Source: Arion vulgaris
Lineage: Eukaryota; Mollusca; Gastropoda; Stylommatophora; Arionidae
Length of the DNA: 64,000 nucleotides
Assembly: GCA_020796225.1 (NCBI GenBank)
Contig: CM036756.1
Location: forward strand, 41,845,398-41,909,397
Direction of reading: 5' to 3'
Part shown: one piece after another, positions 42,524 to 53,509 of the stretch
Position numbering within the stretch: the first letter of the stretch is position 1
Layout: each line of letters begins with the position of its first letter
The notes under the pieces: generated by a model
What the model was told of the DNA's origin: nothing
The model's database searches: none
Seen by the model: the letters and a program-made list of their open reading frames with translations, nothing else
Position numbers and translations under genes: made by a program

Positions 42524-42797
42524 TTGTTTTACTTGTACGATTATATGTTTGAATAAATCACGTCTAAAGGAATTGTTTACCAATTTTACTTGTACGATCA
42601 TATGTTTGAATAAATCATGTCTAAAGGAATTGTTTACCAATTTTACTTGTACGATCATATGTTTGAATAAATCATGTCTAAAGGAATTGTTTACCAATTT
42701 TACTTGTACGATTATATGTTTGAATAAATCACGTCTAAAGGAATTGTTTACCAATTTTACTTGTACGATCATATGTTTGAATAAATTACGTCTAAAG
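42524..42797. repeat. 57-bp minisatellite, ~5 copies
   Basis: Units of 57 bp (19 codons) including 'ttttacttgtacgatcatat' and 'ctaaaggaattgtttacc'. Open frames of 122 and 166 codons cross it as by-products. Confidence 0.92.
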
Positions 42798-42814
42798 AGA
42801 TAAAAAGGGTTTAA

Positions 42815-43055
42815 AAGCCAAAGGATTGACTTCATTGCACCGGGTTTTACCACATATAGCTCGGTCCCTCTTAGCAGAAATGGCACGACACCTGCTGAGA
42901 GTATTGCACAAAGTACGAACTCAGTAGCTCCGGCAACAATCCTAGAGGTCTCTGGAAAAAATTGCACTCGTGAACAGAAGGTCGCTGTCGGATTCGAACC
43001 AACGACATTCAACTCTCAAGGCAAAGGGCTTAACCACTTAGTCACAGAGACCAAT
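42815..43055 (-). mobile_element. S-A SINE, best-preserved copy
   Basis: Minus-strand head 'gtctctgtgactaagtggtt' at 43052, with 'gttggttcgaatccga' as a near-perfect B box. Middle 'ctaggattgttgccggagc', 'agagggaccgagctatatg', end 'gcaatgaagtcaatcc'. Use this copy as the family reference. Confidence 0.85.
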
Positions 43056-43059
43056 TCAG

Positions 43060-43560
43060 TTTTAGATTTTCTTTTACGTTGATATCATCATCTTTGAAAA
43101 CATAGAGAACGGACAATTTGTTGTGTTTGTGTGTGTGTGCTTTCGTAAATTAATTATTTTTTTGTCTGAGAGTACTAAACTAGTAGCTCTAGAGGGTCGA
43201 TCAAAATTGTTTGTCTGATCGGTTCTGGTCCGCAGGTTGTCCACCACTGCTTTCGACTAGAGACAACAAAAATATATTGAAAACATAGAGAAAAATATGA
43301 ACCAAAGGTATATATTGAACAATTTAACACTTTCCCAACTCCAAAAAGATGATGATTTGCAGAACAACATTTGTCAAAGTAGGAGAGGTACTCACTAATG
43401 TATTGTAATTGGACAGTGTTTCACAGTCTAAGAATGGGGTGACTCGATGTTTCTTAGTCTGGGATTGGGAAGGCACAGTGTTTGATAGTCTGATATACAC
43501 TGTCAGTGGAATATACTCTCAGTGGTTCGCAATGTGGGATCGAGAGAGATATTAAGTTTA
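43060..43560. other. No gene; possible hAT right end near 43185-43248
   Basis: Near 43222 'tggtccgcaggttgtccacc' followed by 'actg' resembles the right end of hAT elements (reverse complement cagtggtggacaacc). No matching left end was found. Nothing else is seen. Confidence 0.3.
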
Positions 43561-43654
43561 GGAAAGCAGGAAGACTTTGTTACCCTATCTTCATGGTACT
43601 ATTCTTCAATTCTCGCTCCGACTATTAAAAACATGGTGCCAGCACACTAGTACA

Positions 43655-43960
43655 GCTTCACATAAAACTGGATTACCACAAAGAGATGTACGGTCTCATA
43701 TTTAGAGAATGGATAGAGAGAACATTTCTTCCATTCTTACATAGACTTAATTGTTTGATAATGGACAATGTATCATATACCACAATGCTGTCACCCTAGA
43801 AGACATGACATCCACAATGACATAAGATGAAATAAAGATGTGGATGAAAATGGAGCAATTTTCATTTAATAATGTTCATAAAACTAATATTGATGTCCAT
43901 TATAAAACAAACACAAAATACAAGGAGATGTTTCATACTGACCAGTTTAAAAAAATAGAA
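43655..43960 (+). pseudogene. Second DD83E-type transposase relic
   Basis: Across several shifts it reads 'REWIERTFLPFLHRLNCL' then 'IMDNVSYTTMLSP', then 'IKMWMKMEQFSFNNVHK' and 'YKEMFHTDQFKK'. This aligns in order with 'RHWMEKDLLPILNRPSCL', 'VMDNASYHNAVSA', 'WLAKENVSFDDTYLK' and 'TKVFHIDKII' of the element at 12817. The second Asp is kept but the histidine after it is lost. No inverted repeats are visible. It is a diverged cousin, not a copy. Confidence 0.65.
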
Positions 43961-44054
43961 GCACGGTCTTATATTATTGATCTATCATTTTTGCTTACAA
44001 TAAATAGGACAAGTTTTATATTGTTAAGTGTAGGGGTGAAAGTTTGAATTTTTT

Positions 44055-44225
44055 TCCAGGACCAGATGAGTCGCCCTTGTTGTGTTATATCCGCGTTTAT
44101 TTAGTGTGGTCTTGATATTATCGATCCATTTTTTCTTGGTCTTCCCTTGGCTCTAGTACCTAGTATTTTTTAAATTTTATTCTGTTATTGATGGTTGGTT
44201 GTATTTCATTCTCAGTAAATGTCTG
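44055..44225 (-). pseudogene. LINE C-terminal remnant
   Basis: 'gatgagtcgcccttgttgt' and 'ccgcgtttatttagtgtgg' match the minus-strand LINE at 30865-31188 nearly base for base over about 120 bp. Confidence 0.7.
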
Positions 44226-44229
44226 AATC

Positions 44230-45030
44230 ACTGAATTTTCTGTTTTTCTATGTATTTAGTGCATGAAGTCATACCCACTCTGTTTCTGATGTCCTCGTTT
44301 CGTAGTTTATCTTTTCTGGTGACCCACACTGCCTTTCTCAAGCATTGTGTTTCACATATGGTAAGCTTTCTGTGGTGTGTTGCTGTAATTAGCTATACAT
44401 TTAAAGAACGACACAGAAAAGATCTGAATGTGATAGACACACTTACTGTATAGAACATAATGATACAAATACTATTGATACAGAGAAATATCAACACAAA
44501 ATTATTTAGCTGAAATATATGGACAAAAAAGTATTGATGTCATCAGAAGATACAGAATAAAAAGGGGTGACATCCATCAGGAATACTTTAAAAACATCCT
44601 ATGACATCAAATACATCTCTCTCCATCTCTCTCTATAACAATCTTTTTGGCCGGTGATAATAATGCTTTCAAAATTTCTAATGTCACAATACTTATCTAC
44701 ACACGCTATCAGAAATGGACACAAATTACTGAGCTAAATTTGAGGATTATGTATTAAAAGAAGAAACAGTCTACCGGAGAATGGATTGTTTGCATTTTGT
44801 AGTAGAGAACAATTATCCATCTACTATAGACTCGTCTAGACTATGAAAAAGGTGATAAATTAATTCTATATATGTTGCTTTCAGCTACAATTCTCATTTA
44901 TTTTTTTCTAAAATATTTTTGAAATATCTCTTTAATTTATCTGATGATCATTGCACCTACCACAATTACTCTAAAATCAAAGATACAGCAATGTCATCAA
45001 CAAACCTGTTCTATGTGACCGATTACAGTA
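44230..45030. other. No gene seen
   Basis: AT-rich. A 67-codon frame at 44250-44453 has no support. Confidence 0.4.
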
Positions 45031-45039
45031 AACTATATT

Positions 45040-45247
45040 TTTCAGGACCTCAATTATTATGTTTTCTTAAAAGTATTATCGTTATTAGGGTAGACTGCAG
45101 TAAAACTATGTATCAAAGGCGAAACACGTAACAACCAAGTACTGTAGTTTTACAAAATACAAAAACAATGCACAGCAATGTTTCGAAATGTTGCTATGTG
45201 TTGTTACTGTTTTGTTTTTTCCGTAAAACTACAGTACTTGGTTTTTA
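45040..45247. repeat. Inverted repeat of the '-ctgtagttttac-' repeat family
   Basis: Arms 'ccaagtactgtagttttac' (45133-45151) and its perfect reverse complement 'gtaaaactacagtacttgg' (45224-45242) enclose about 70 bp with further imperfect complementarity. The left arm with 'gtagactgcagtaaa' and 'tttcgaaa' parallels the repeat at 48985-49110. Confidence 0.8.
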
Positions 45248-45249
45248 CT

Positions 45250-45780
45250 TGTTTTCTAAAAACATGAAAGAAACTCATTGCTTTAAGAAACTGCTTCACC
45301 TGCGTTGATTGATATTATAAACTCGTAACGACGTTGGTGACGAAAACTCGTATGCAAAAATGCAATGCACTGCAATATATGCAATGGTTTCGGGAATAAG
45401 TAATGAAGTTTGGAGGCTCAACATTTCTAAACACACCACACATAAACATTTTAGATGAAAACATCAAAGAAAGTAATGTTAGGTCTTTATGTTCTTGACA
45501 TTAAAGTTAACTGCTTCTGGTGTGCCTCTGAGCAGTAGTAATTCCTTCTTTGATGTTCTAATCTTCACGCTTTATTGCACACAAGATAAATATAATAATT
45601 TTGTATAGTTTTCTAATTTATATCTGTATTTACACATTATTCTTTGGTTATCAATCGACAGTAACTCAATCAAGAAATCATATTCTGGGTGTGATTACAT
45701 TTCATAAACATGTTTCTTATGGTTTTATTTTTATTGTTATAACGTTCTTATCTATTTATGTAATTCAATAATCTATCAAG
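45250..45780. other. No gene seen
   Basis: No supported feature. Confidence 0.4.
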
Positions 45781-46065
45781 ATGGTCTAGACTGGTGCTGT
45801 TCAGCGCGGTGTCCATGGGCGTCATGGCGCCCTCGTTGTGCATTTCTGGAGCCCCAAGTTACTCCGCCGACTTAAACGATAGTAAGAATTGTCCATCTAT
45901 CTATTCTCTAATCCTGTTTTGCCTTTCAGCGTCTGGTTGAAAAAGCAGACACCTGGATCGAGCCTCTCTATGCACATTGTCTTTCTATCTTGTCTCCAAT
46001 CCTGATTTGGCTTACAGATTCAGGGTAAGTAGAGATTTATAGAACGGGCTTTTGTGTGCGCTTCA

Positions 46066-46350
46066 TTAACAATGTCTTACGTCGCCTCTGTTATCTCTGA
46101 AGCCACCTTGTGCATGGTCGGCCTTTTGCTTTGTATCCAATGTATTGTAGTAACATAGTGAGGCACTGTCTGTTGGTAATCTGCTTGTGTGACCGAACCA
46201 TTTAATTTGTTGGTTTTTGATGAAGTTCAGTACTGATGTTGTATCCACGTTTTTTCCTGACGTCTTCATTTCTAAACCGATCTCTTCTTGATACCCCCAG
46301 CATTCTTTGTAGACACTTCCTTTCTGTCGTGACCAGTTTTCTTCTATCAT
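46066..46350 (-). pseudogene. L-W LINE C-terminal remnant
   Basis: Frames read 'KCLQRMLGVSRRDRFRNED', 'IKWFGHTSRLPTDSASLC' and 'GYKAKGRPCTRW', a classic R.LGVSRRDR.RNE........WFGH..R......GYK.KGRPR.RW C-terminus. One frame is open for 94 codons. Confidence 0.7.
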
Positions 46351-46530
46351 TTAGGGTCAGGTAATTAATAGGAAATGAGAACCTTAAGGGGGAAAAGCAT
46401 TTCTGAATAATAGATTATGACATTTTATTTTCTCTCAACATTCCCGAAAGAACACTGTTTTAACGCTTTTACTATATTGTTTTCTGTGTGTAACCATTCT
46501 ACTGTCATTAACAACGCCATTTTCTTTCTG

Positions 46531-46652
46531 GCTTTTTCACTGAAGAACCAATATATATGAAGTGTCATATTTCACACTATGTTAAATGTAATTTTTCACT
46601 GAAGAACCAATATATATGAAGTGTCATATTTCACACTATGTTAAATGTAATT
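46531..46652. repeat. 59-bp duplication, 2 copies
   Basis: Two adjacent near-identical 59-bp units starting 'tttttcactgaagaacca'. Confidence 0.9.
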
Positions 46653-46693
46653 TTATTTCTTAAATAAACGTCAGGTTAATAGGTTAGAAACAG

Positions 46694-46945
46694 CCGAGTG
46701 GTTACTGGGGCCAAATTTGAGGTGTAAAAAATAAATAGAACCACTGTTACTTGCCACGCATGTCGTAAGAGGCGACTAAGGTGGTTTGGCTGAAATCGGA
46801 TGCACGTGTCCTAAACGAGTAGAAATATATGCGTTTAGGGGCCTACCAAACCAATGGGCAACGTATACACGTTCTTGGCAAAGATCAAACATATCACAAA
46901 GAGTGATTAAAATTGGTCGTAGAGAACGAACGCAAAGAAGAAGGA
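46694..46945 (+). mobile_element. S-E SINE, near full length
   Basis: Plus-strand copy: 'ccgagtggttactgggg', 'cgcatgtcgtaagaggcgac', 'gcaacgtatacacgttcttg', 'cacaaagagtgattaa' and a GAA-type tail. Use as the S-E reference. Confidence 0.8.
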
Positions 46946-47151
46946 GAAGAACGCAAAGAAAATAAAGGGGAAGAAAGTTAGGATTAAACTTTCATCTTAT
47001 TAATATGCTTTATTATTACTATTAATATCACTCGATTACTATTATTATTTTTCGTATAGTTATTGTAAACACCGTATGGCGCCCGCGCCTCCCCAGCCAT
47101 CAGCCAGATGCGACCCAGTTTAAAAAAAGATTGGACCGCACTGATCTAGAC

Positions 47152-47443
47152 CAATACTGCCCAACGAGGAGCCCACGGCGCCAGTGCTGAACTGTTCTGG
47201 GAGGCCATCAAGAGAACAGCTAGAGACTGAGAAGAGTGGCGAACAACTGTTGGGGCCCTATGCTCCACGAGGAGAGGAAAGAAGTAAGTAAATAAATTAC
47301 TACCAAATTTCCCATATTGCCATTAAGAAAGACATTACAAAAAGTATCAGTGTTTTAAAGAAGCTGTTTGAAAACAAGGGATACCATTTATATAACTGGG
47401 TTTAAAAGGGGTACACAAGTGGAAAAACGTTTGGGAACCTCTG
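47152..47443. mobile_element. Short hAT-like element with an L-R tail inside
   Basis: Starts 'caatactgcccaacgagg' and ends 'aacgtttgggaacctctg', a typical hAT terminus. It is flanked by 'atctagac' and 'gtctagac' (7 of 8 match). Confidence 0.5.
47186..47288 (+). pseudogene. L-R LINE 3' end, ~100 bp
   Basis: 'agagtggcgaacaactgttg' and 'ggccctatgctccacgagg' match the end of the LINE at 36545-38984 almost exactly. The tail here is 'aagtaagtaaataaat'. Confidence 0.8.
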
Positions 47444-47454
47444 GTCTAGACAAT

Positions 47455-48100
47455 ACGGACTGTTAAAAAAAGGTAGGCACGTTTTTAGTTGTGGGATAAT
47501 CTCGAAATTTCGAGGGTATGAGTTTGCTCTGACGACCTTCCCTATGACCAATCAGATCTGGCCAGCTTATATCATATAACTAAGAAGATGGGTTACTATA
47601 AAATGGGATTTTCTTTTGCCAAACAATTACCAATAGCCCATCAATACAAATGTCTGTTCTATTGGAAAATTTTCATCCACCCTATGTGGTTGAAAAAATG
47701 AAACAATGACTAAGGAAGAGATGAACCTCTTGTCTTAAACATTTTGACACATGCTTAAAGTATAGGAGAACTCGACATAACCAGAAGATACACTTGTGGC
47801 TGGGAATGAGCACAGTGAACCTTACATTGGCTGAGCTGTATAACTGAACCTTGGGCTAGAATGTACAATTCTGGTTTCTGTCCGGGGTAGCTAGTGAACT
47901 CACAGGCTCTTGGCTTTTCAATACTATATACAGCATACAATCAACGCACAATTTACCAACAAACAAGAACCAAAGAGTTGCTGGATATTTGAAGAAGAAA
48001 ACACAGAAGATAATAAAAAAATCCTGTTTTGCATGTGATATGAAATGCAAGAAATTTGTTTATTTCATGAGCAGTAAGAAACATTATTTTAGCTACCCTT
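47455..48100. other. No gene supported
   Basis: 'ggctgggaatgag' near 47800 recurs at 16990 and may mark a minor repeat. Nothing else is recognised. Confidence 0.35.
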
Positions 48101-48104
48101 CACA

Positions 48105-48549
48105 TTTCACATCATATGAGTGGATGTCGTCTATAGAAGTTTCTAACCTCCAGCGGCTTACGTGGATATACTGTCCTGGGCATGCGGGTGTTTACGGTAA
48201 TGAGAGAGCGGACAGGCTTGCATCAACAGCATCGATTGTTGGGGAGTTGAAGATGGAGAAAGGGGATATTCTTCAGTCTCTTAGCGACTGTCTGTTGGAT
48301 GAGGACACTAAAATCGATGTTGAATCGATCAAGCGATTTAGGCAATTTGGAGTTACCCGTTGTTCAAGTCGATCTGAATGCCTGAGAGGCAGAGTGAGAG
48401 GTGTGTTTAATCAGCGAAACCACAGGAACCATCAATACGCATACTCTTCGATATCTATTGGGGAGACTGAGCACCTATGGATCTGCCGGGGGTGCAATGA
48501 CGTCAGTTTAGTAGTCAATAACCAATCACATTTCACTGGCCTAATTCTT
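48105..48549 (+). pseudogene. L-H LINE RNase H C-terminal part, open frame
   Basis: RNase H removes the RNA strand of the cDNA hybrid during retrotransposition. The open frame reads 'YEWMSSIEVSNLQRLTWIYC', 'PGHAGVYGNERADRLASTAS' and ends 'GETEHLWICRGCNDVSL'. The PGH.G..GNE.AD block holds the last His and Asp of type I RNase H. The first Asp and the Glu lie upstream and are missing here. 'CRGC' and similar C..C knuckles follow in other copies. About 145 codons without a stop make this the best L-H copy. Confidence 0.75.
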
Positions 48550-48639
48550 TGAAGACAGGATAAAATTTCTCAAGGAATCAAAAACATCCTGTTTGCCTCT
48601 TTGTAATTTGAAATTATGTGTGTAGTGCAACGGATCGTT

Positions 48640-48900
48640 ATACTATTCATCCTCCAACTGTTTAACATGAGCAGAACGTTGGCGTCCTATAAGATCTTAG
48701 AAATTTCACTCTGCTATAGGTCAGATGTTCCTCTTCCTCTGTCGTCAATCTCAAACCATCTATTACATCTTGAATCCATGTTCTCATTGGTCTTCGTATT
48801 CTCCTCTTTGTTTGGATGGCTTCCTCCATGATTATCTTTTTCAGATCTCCATGTCATTTGATGTGTCAAAACTGCTTACGTTTTCTCATTCTTAATGGTA
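48640..48900 (-). pseudogene. L-X LINE 3' end
   Basis: 'ctgtttaacatgagcagaac', 'cttcctccatgattatcttt' and 'catgtcatttgatgtgtc' follow the same order as L-X at 30585 and 31862, in minus orientation. Diverged. Confidence 0.55.
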
Positions 48901-48984
48901 ACAACAGCCGGGTTTTTTTATTTTGACTTCTTTCTGGATAGACCTATTGTGTCTTATCTGCCCGAGGGCATATGCCATTATGGA

Positions 48985-49110
48985 TATAGGGGGAGACTGC
49001 AGTAAATCTATGTAAAATAGCGAATAACAAAGTACTGTAGTTTTACACAATACAAAAACAATGACAATACACAATAACGTTTCGACCAAAAGGCCTTTAT
49101 CAAGCAAACG
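48985..49110 (-). repeat. Penelope-type repeat with hammerhead-like motif
   Basis: On the minus strand 49104-49078 reads 'cttgataaaggccttttggt' followed by 'cgaaacg'. This is the C-U-G-A-U-G-A / stem II / G-A-A-A-C layout of a hammerhead ribozyme, with stem aggcc/ggtc, but two core bases differ (TTGATAA), so it should be inactive. 'gtaaaactacagtacttt' follows, as at 45224. Confidence 0.45.
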
Positions 49111-49114
49111 ATAC

Positions 49115-49550
49115 AACAGAAGGGACGAATTTCACAGCACACTACATATAGACTACGACAAATACATTCCAACAGTCCTAAAAATGAAAATCTGGGTTTA
49201 AAAAACGAATAACGAAATAATGCACACCAAAAAAACTGGAAGTGAAAAAGAAGAGGAAAAAATCAAAAAATCAAGTAAATATATTTATTCAAAAGCACAC
49301 ATCTGCCTTTACATTGTCTTGTTAAATGTCCATGTCTCATACATATATGCCTCTAATAAAAATACGCATGCTCTTAGTGTTCTCATCTTTTAGCATTCCA
49401 TATAATTTTATTTGTTTAAAATATATCACTGTATCAGTACGTTATCTAACTTTCTATCCACCTATATTTCTAGTTGTTACCATTAAAGGAACACTTATCA
49501 GTGCATCGGTGCAGTGTCGCAAATCAGTATTCACATTTAACTTTATTGGC
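49115..49550. other. No gene seen
   Basis: AT-rich spacer. Confidence 0.4.
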
Positions 49551-49561
49551 TACCCTTAGAT

Positions 49562-50016
49562 CAGCGTTTCCCAAAGTGGGCGGTACCGCCCCACAGTGGG
49601 CGCTGAAGCGTTCTAGGGATGCGATAATGGGTTCAGAGGAATTTGGGAGGTGTTCAGGCGATTAGGGGTCGGTGGTTCCTTAAAGAAGAAATTAATAATA
49701 AATATTTTTAAATAAATTATTTTCCTGATTTTGCGATTGAATAATCATTTAAAATTTTAATTCTGCATTTTAATTCATCTTATGCCCGTCTTATACGATC
49801 CATTTAAAAAAATCAATTTTCTATTTCATGCATATAATCATATGAAAATTGACCATGTATTACAGAAATATATATCAATTTTCTATGTCAAGAGAAAATA
49901 GAGCATGTATATATGTGGGAGGGGGGCGTTGACAAACTATATTAATGTGGAGGGGGCGTTACATAGTTTATGTTGTGCAAAGTGGGCGGTGGGCTGAACA
50001 AGTTTGGGAATCTATG
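49562..50016 (+). mobile_element. Non-autonomous hAT element 3, uninterrupted
   Basis: The 455-bp reference copy: 'cagcgtttcccaaagtgggc' to 'agtttgggaatctatg', flanked by 'ccttagat' and 'ccttagac' (7 of 8). No insert and no 7-bp expansion. Confidence 0.9.
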
Positions 50017-50024
50017 CCTTAGAC

Positions 50025-50475
50025 TAACAGTCATTAATTACTTCACATCATTCAAACGTCTCCATAGCAACAATAACAAAATGTCGGAGACTTTGAAAAT
50101 GTGCTCAAAGCATTATCGGCTGTGAATGATATTTAAAACAACGCATACATCCAGTCATTCAAGTAATAATAGTGCTATTCACAAGTTTTGTAACTATGTA
50201 AACAAGTTAAACCGGTGCTCACTGATACTAAATACATTCAACTGAAGAATGGCAAACGGTATCCTTGACAACCTCACGAAATCACTTAAATAAAATTTAA
50301 AAAATATATCTGGGCTCTGAGAAATTTAACGGACGACATTTATAAAACAAAACAGAAAAATAAAGATGTCTGTTTTTGTTTTGCTTTATTAAAAATGACT
50401 TAGTTAAGTAGTACTATTTCTTGTTGTGGGTCTTACATTTGTTTGGACATGCTATTTTTTCAGACCAGTCTGTGA
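50025..50475. other. No gene seen
   Basis: No supported feature. Confidence 0.4.
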
Positions 50476-50477
50476 GA

Positions 50478-50722
50478 GTCCGTAGCTTAAGTGGTAGTGA
50501 GCTCGATCACAAACCAAGCGTACCTGGTTCAAACTCCGCAGTGGACACATTTGGAAATATATTAGTTTTCTTGGATTTTTAAAAACTGTAAAAATAGACC
50601 TCATCGTTCAGAAAACAATGGCAAACTACCGAAAGTATAAGTGGTGCCTAGAAAATCGACAACTCGTTTACTGTTGTTGATGTCTATGTGCTGTTAAAAG
50701 GATATGCTACGATTTTTCATCT
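50478..50722 (+). mobile_element. S-D SINE (second subtype)
   Basis: Head 'gtccgtagcttaagtggtag', B-box-like 'acctggttcaaactccg', body 'cagaaaacaatggcaaac', end 'aaaaggatatgctacg'. Confidence 0.75.
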
Positions 50723-50939
50723 ATAGCGGGCTAAAAAAATCCAATAAAGGAACATTGTGCTCCTGAATCAGAACTGAAAGAGATGACAGCTAGCTTAAGA
50801 AAGGGGAGAGAGAGAGAGCTAAAATTATCTTAATTATCAAATCGATTCTCTATTTGTGTGTCCCATGATGCAACTTGAGAACACCAAACTCCTGAATCCT
50901 AAGATTTGCACAGCTTGTTGCTACAGCAATCTTTAGGTC

Positions 50940-51330
50940 AACTCGACTATTTTCAACTCTAAGTGCTTTCGTTATCGAGTTATGAGTTAGTTACGATGGT
51001 TAAACATGTATACATGTCATGGCGTGTTTAGTCTCTGTCACATTTCTCACACGCACATGATGAAGCAGGTTTCTCTAGAGGGGGTTGCATCATGAAGCAA
51101 GTGCTATTTTCCTCTGCTTGTTAGTTTAGATTATGCTCAAGAGGCAACACTTTACTCCTCCCTTTCTTTCTCCAGGTTCACCTGTCTTTGGAGACTGTTT
51201 CCCATTATACCAAGAGCTTTAAATTCTTGCATGAAGACATCCTTATATCGTATTTGGAATCTTCCAGTCAGTCTATTACCATAGATCAGTTCTCCATAAA
51301 AGAGATCCATGCATGTTCCTAAGCCATTGG
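50940..51330 (-). pseudogene. LINE C-terminus with zinc-finger-like tail
   Basis: Minus-strand reading 'MDLFYGELIYGNRLTGRFQI', 'RYKDVFMQEFKALGI', then 'LQRQVNLEKEREE' and, further on, 'CEKCDRD'. This matches the L.GEL..GKR..GRP..R.KDV....K...I block and the C..C.R.C.SR.GL..H zinc-finger tail of a widespread non-LTR group. The second Cys pair is lost. Confidence 0.65.
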
Positions 51331-51334
51331 TAAA

Positions 51335-52225
51335 ACAGACAGTAACCTGGCAGCAGCGCTAATGGTGATCACGTATGTACATCTTATGTTTCAAATTTGA
51401 TATGACTGAAAAATCGTTAATGTTGTTATTATTATTTTCTCTTGAAAATATGATTACTTCTATTCATGAATGAACACAAGAGAATGTCATATTTACTGTT
51501 CATTCTTGGGATATGAGAAGATGAAAATCAGTAGAGAAATAAATTATAGGTCTTAATAGATGTTGCCGATTGTGAAGTTGGTAATCATCTAGTTACCACA
51601 AGTCGTGGAAATCCCGGACTTCGAGACAGCTTGGTCAAAACTTTCTCAATGTGTACACGGTTCTTGGATGGAATACCGGAGACCATGATCCTTTACTTCG
51701 GGATCTAAATTACATGCACCGTTGAAGTTCATCGGAGTTCTCTCCTGAATAACTAGGGACACATGTAATAAAGAAAATTTTCATGCAAAAATTGATCATA
51801 AGTGTCATATTACGCATTTTAACTTTGCTTGAATTCATAGCAGGAGAGAAGGAAATAAAATGTGTTCATAAAGAAAACTGCAGTTTGACATTGATATCAG
51901 GGCAGCTCTCTCTCTCGCGATCCCGTTATCAGGGCAGCTGATTACTAATGACGAAAGATACTAATATATAATTAAATATAGAAGCACAGCTAGCGGTATT
52001 GTCCAACTGTAACCAAAATGTGTATATGTATCTATTAAGATTACTTTGCCAAGAACTTGTTAAAAATGCAAACAAACGTTTTAGAATGAACAGTTGGATA
52101 AAAAGGATAGAGAATTGTTGCTACATGAAGTGCTGCTTCGAATTAGTAGATATTGTGAAAGGTGTAACACTGTATTGATGACAAAGTACTATTTTTATTT
52201 TCTAGAACTACTATAAGGAATAGTT
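51335..52225. other. No gene seen
   Basis: 'atcagggcagct' occurs twice near 51896-51940. Otherwise nothing is recognised. Confidence 0.4.
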
Positions 52226-52229
52226 ATCA

Positions 52230-52830
52230 AAGAGGGAATTGGCGCATATGCGACAACTACCAGCAGCTTGACTATGGAGGTCGCGGCAGTGACAAAATCA
52301 TTGGAGTGGCTACAGACGCAAACATTCCCCTATGCATTCATTCTCGGCGACTCTATGAGGATGATACAGAAGATCAAGATTCCGGTTATGTACGAAGACA
52401 GTGGATGCAATTAATACAAAATGCGACAATCCAGACACTTACCCTCATCTTTGTCCCATGTCATTCTGGGGAGAATGGCAATGAGAGAGCAGATGCACTG
52501 GTAGACAATGCTACGATCCAAATTGGGTCTTATATGAAAAAAAGCGACATCATCAATGCTCTATTAAAAAAAACATGCGCTCTGAAGATTTCAACCTTGA
52601 AAATAAAGGATATTCTCTATCTCGGTTGCACAAGTTGTGCATACCGATAGGTGCCAAGACAGGGAAAACCACGAGAGAAACCCCAGTATATATATCAGTC
52701 AACACAGAACGATAGTTGTTAGTCTTAACTCACCGAAATACAGACTTTGGAGGAGATCGGAGCAATTATGGACATGTCCAATGTGCGATGAAGATAATAC
52801 TCAAATGAACAATGAACAATAAAAATGAAT
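52230..52830 (+). pseudogene. L-H LINE RNase H domain, frameshifted
   Basis: 'GIGAYATTTSSLTMEVAAVT' then 'KSLEWLQTQTFPYAFILGDS' supply the RNase H Glu (MEV) and Asp (GDS). After a shift near 52370, 'TLIFVPCHSGENGNERADAL' supplies the last His and Asp. After another near 52640, 'RSEQLWTCPMCDEDN' gives the C-terminal C..C knuckle. The first Asp lies beyond the 5' break. Two shifts. Confidence 0.75.
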
Positions 52831-52834
52831 TTAT

Positions 52835-53250
52835 TACCCACCCTTAAAACATAATACTAACATAAATTATCGGCGCATATTTTTCAAAAATAAAAACACA
52901 AAAACACATATTGATACCATGGTATTTGTTGCGATCATAAAGTCCTCGAAATACAAGCTTAACTTACGAAAGAGATATATAAAAACATGTTATTTTGTAA
53001 ATCCAATAAGAAGGTGCATATTTTAAAATCCACTTCAGTTGTCTGGACACAGTACCGTTTAGCGTACGCATACAGCATTGGTTACTAAGGGCGTAGGATA
53101 TATCAACAAAACGAAATACGTCGTCCTAAGCTGAAACTTACACACGCGCAAGCACGCGCGCACACACGAATATACTCGCTCGTCTGCGCCAGAATCAGGT
53201 TTTGCTTCACATTGTCTGCCGCATAATATATGAAATGTTGATTAAATATG
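52835..53250. other. No gene seen; alternating CG/CA run
   Basis: 'cacgcgcaagcacgcgcgca' near 53143 is an alternating purine-pyrimidine stretch. Otherwise nothing is recognised. Confidence 0.4.
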
Positions 53251-53252
53251 GG

Positions 53253-53502
53253 GATCTCTGTGGCTAAGTGGTTAATCCCTTGCCTTGTGAGTCGAAGATC
53301 GTGAGTTCAAATCTGGACCGCACCGTTCTGTTCATGAGTTCTTTTTTTCCAGAGAGCCCTTGGATTGTTGCCGGAGCTAAGGAGTTCGTGCTGTGTACAA
53401 TTCGCTCGGAAGGGGGCGTATCTTTTCTGCGAAAGAGGGACCGAGCCATATGGGGTAAAACCCGGTGCAAATGAAGTCAATTCTTCGGCTTAAAAATCCC
53501 AT
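53253..53502 (+). mobile_element. S-A SINE, near full length
   Basis: Head 'atctctgtggctaagtggtt', B-box-like 'gtgagttcaaatctgg', middle 'ttggattgttgccggagc', 'agagggaccgagccatatgg' and 'gcaaatgaagtcaattc'. Confidence 0.85.
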
Positions 53503-53509
53503 TTAATAA

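Larger units (their letters stand above)
45792..47143. mobile_element. Possible hAT-like element, degraded
   Basis: It lies between 'gtctagac' (45784-45791) and 'atctagac' (47144-47151). The ends are 'tggtgctgttcagcgcgg' and, reversed, 'cagtgcggtccaatctt', weakly alike. It contains an L-W LINE remnant and an S-E SINE. The alternative pairing with the third 8-mer at 47444-47451 is an exact match. Confidence 0.4.

Noticed and set aside
42512..43012. 166-codon minus-strand gene
   Set aside because: The frame joins an S-A SINE to the 57-bp array. Neither half looks like protein.
42815..43055. Genuine tRNA gene
   Set aside because: A and B boxes are good, but no acceptor stem pairs and the S-A body follows, as in the other copies. 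It is a SINE head.
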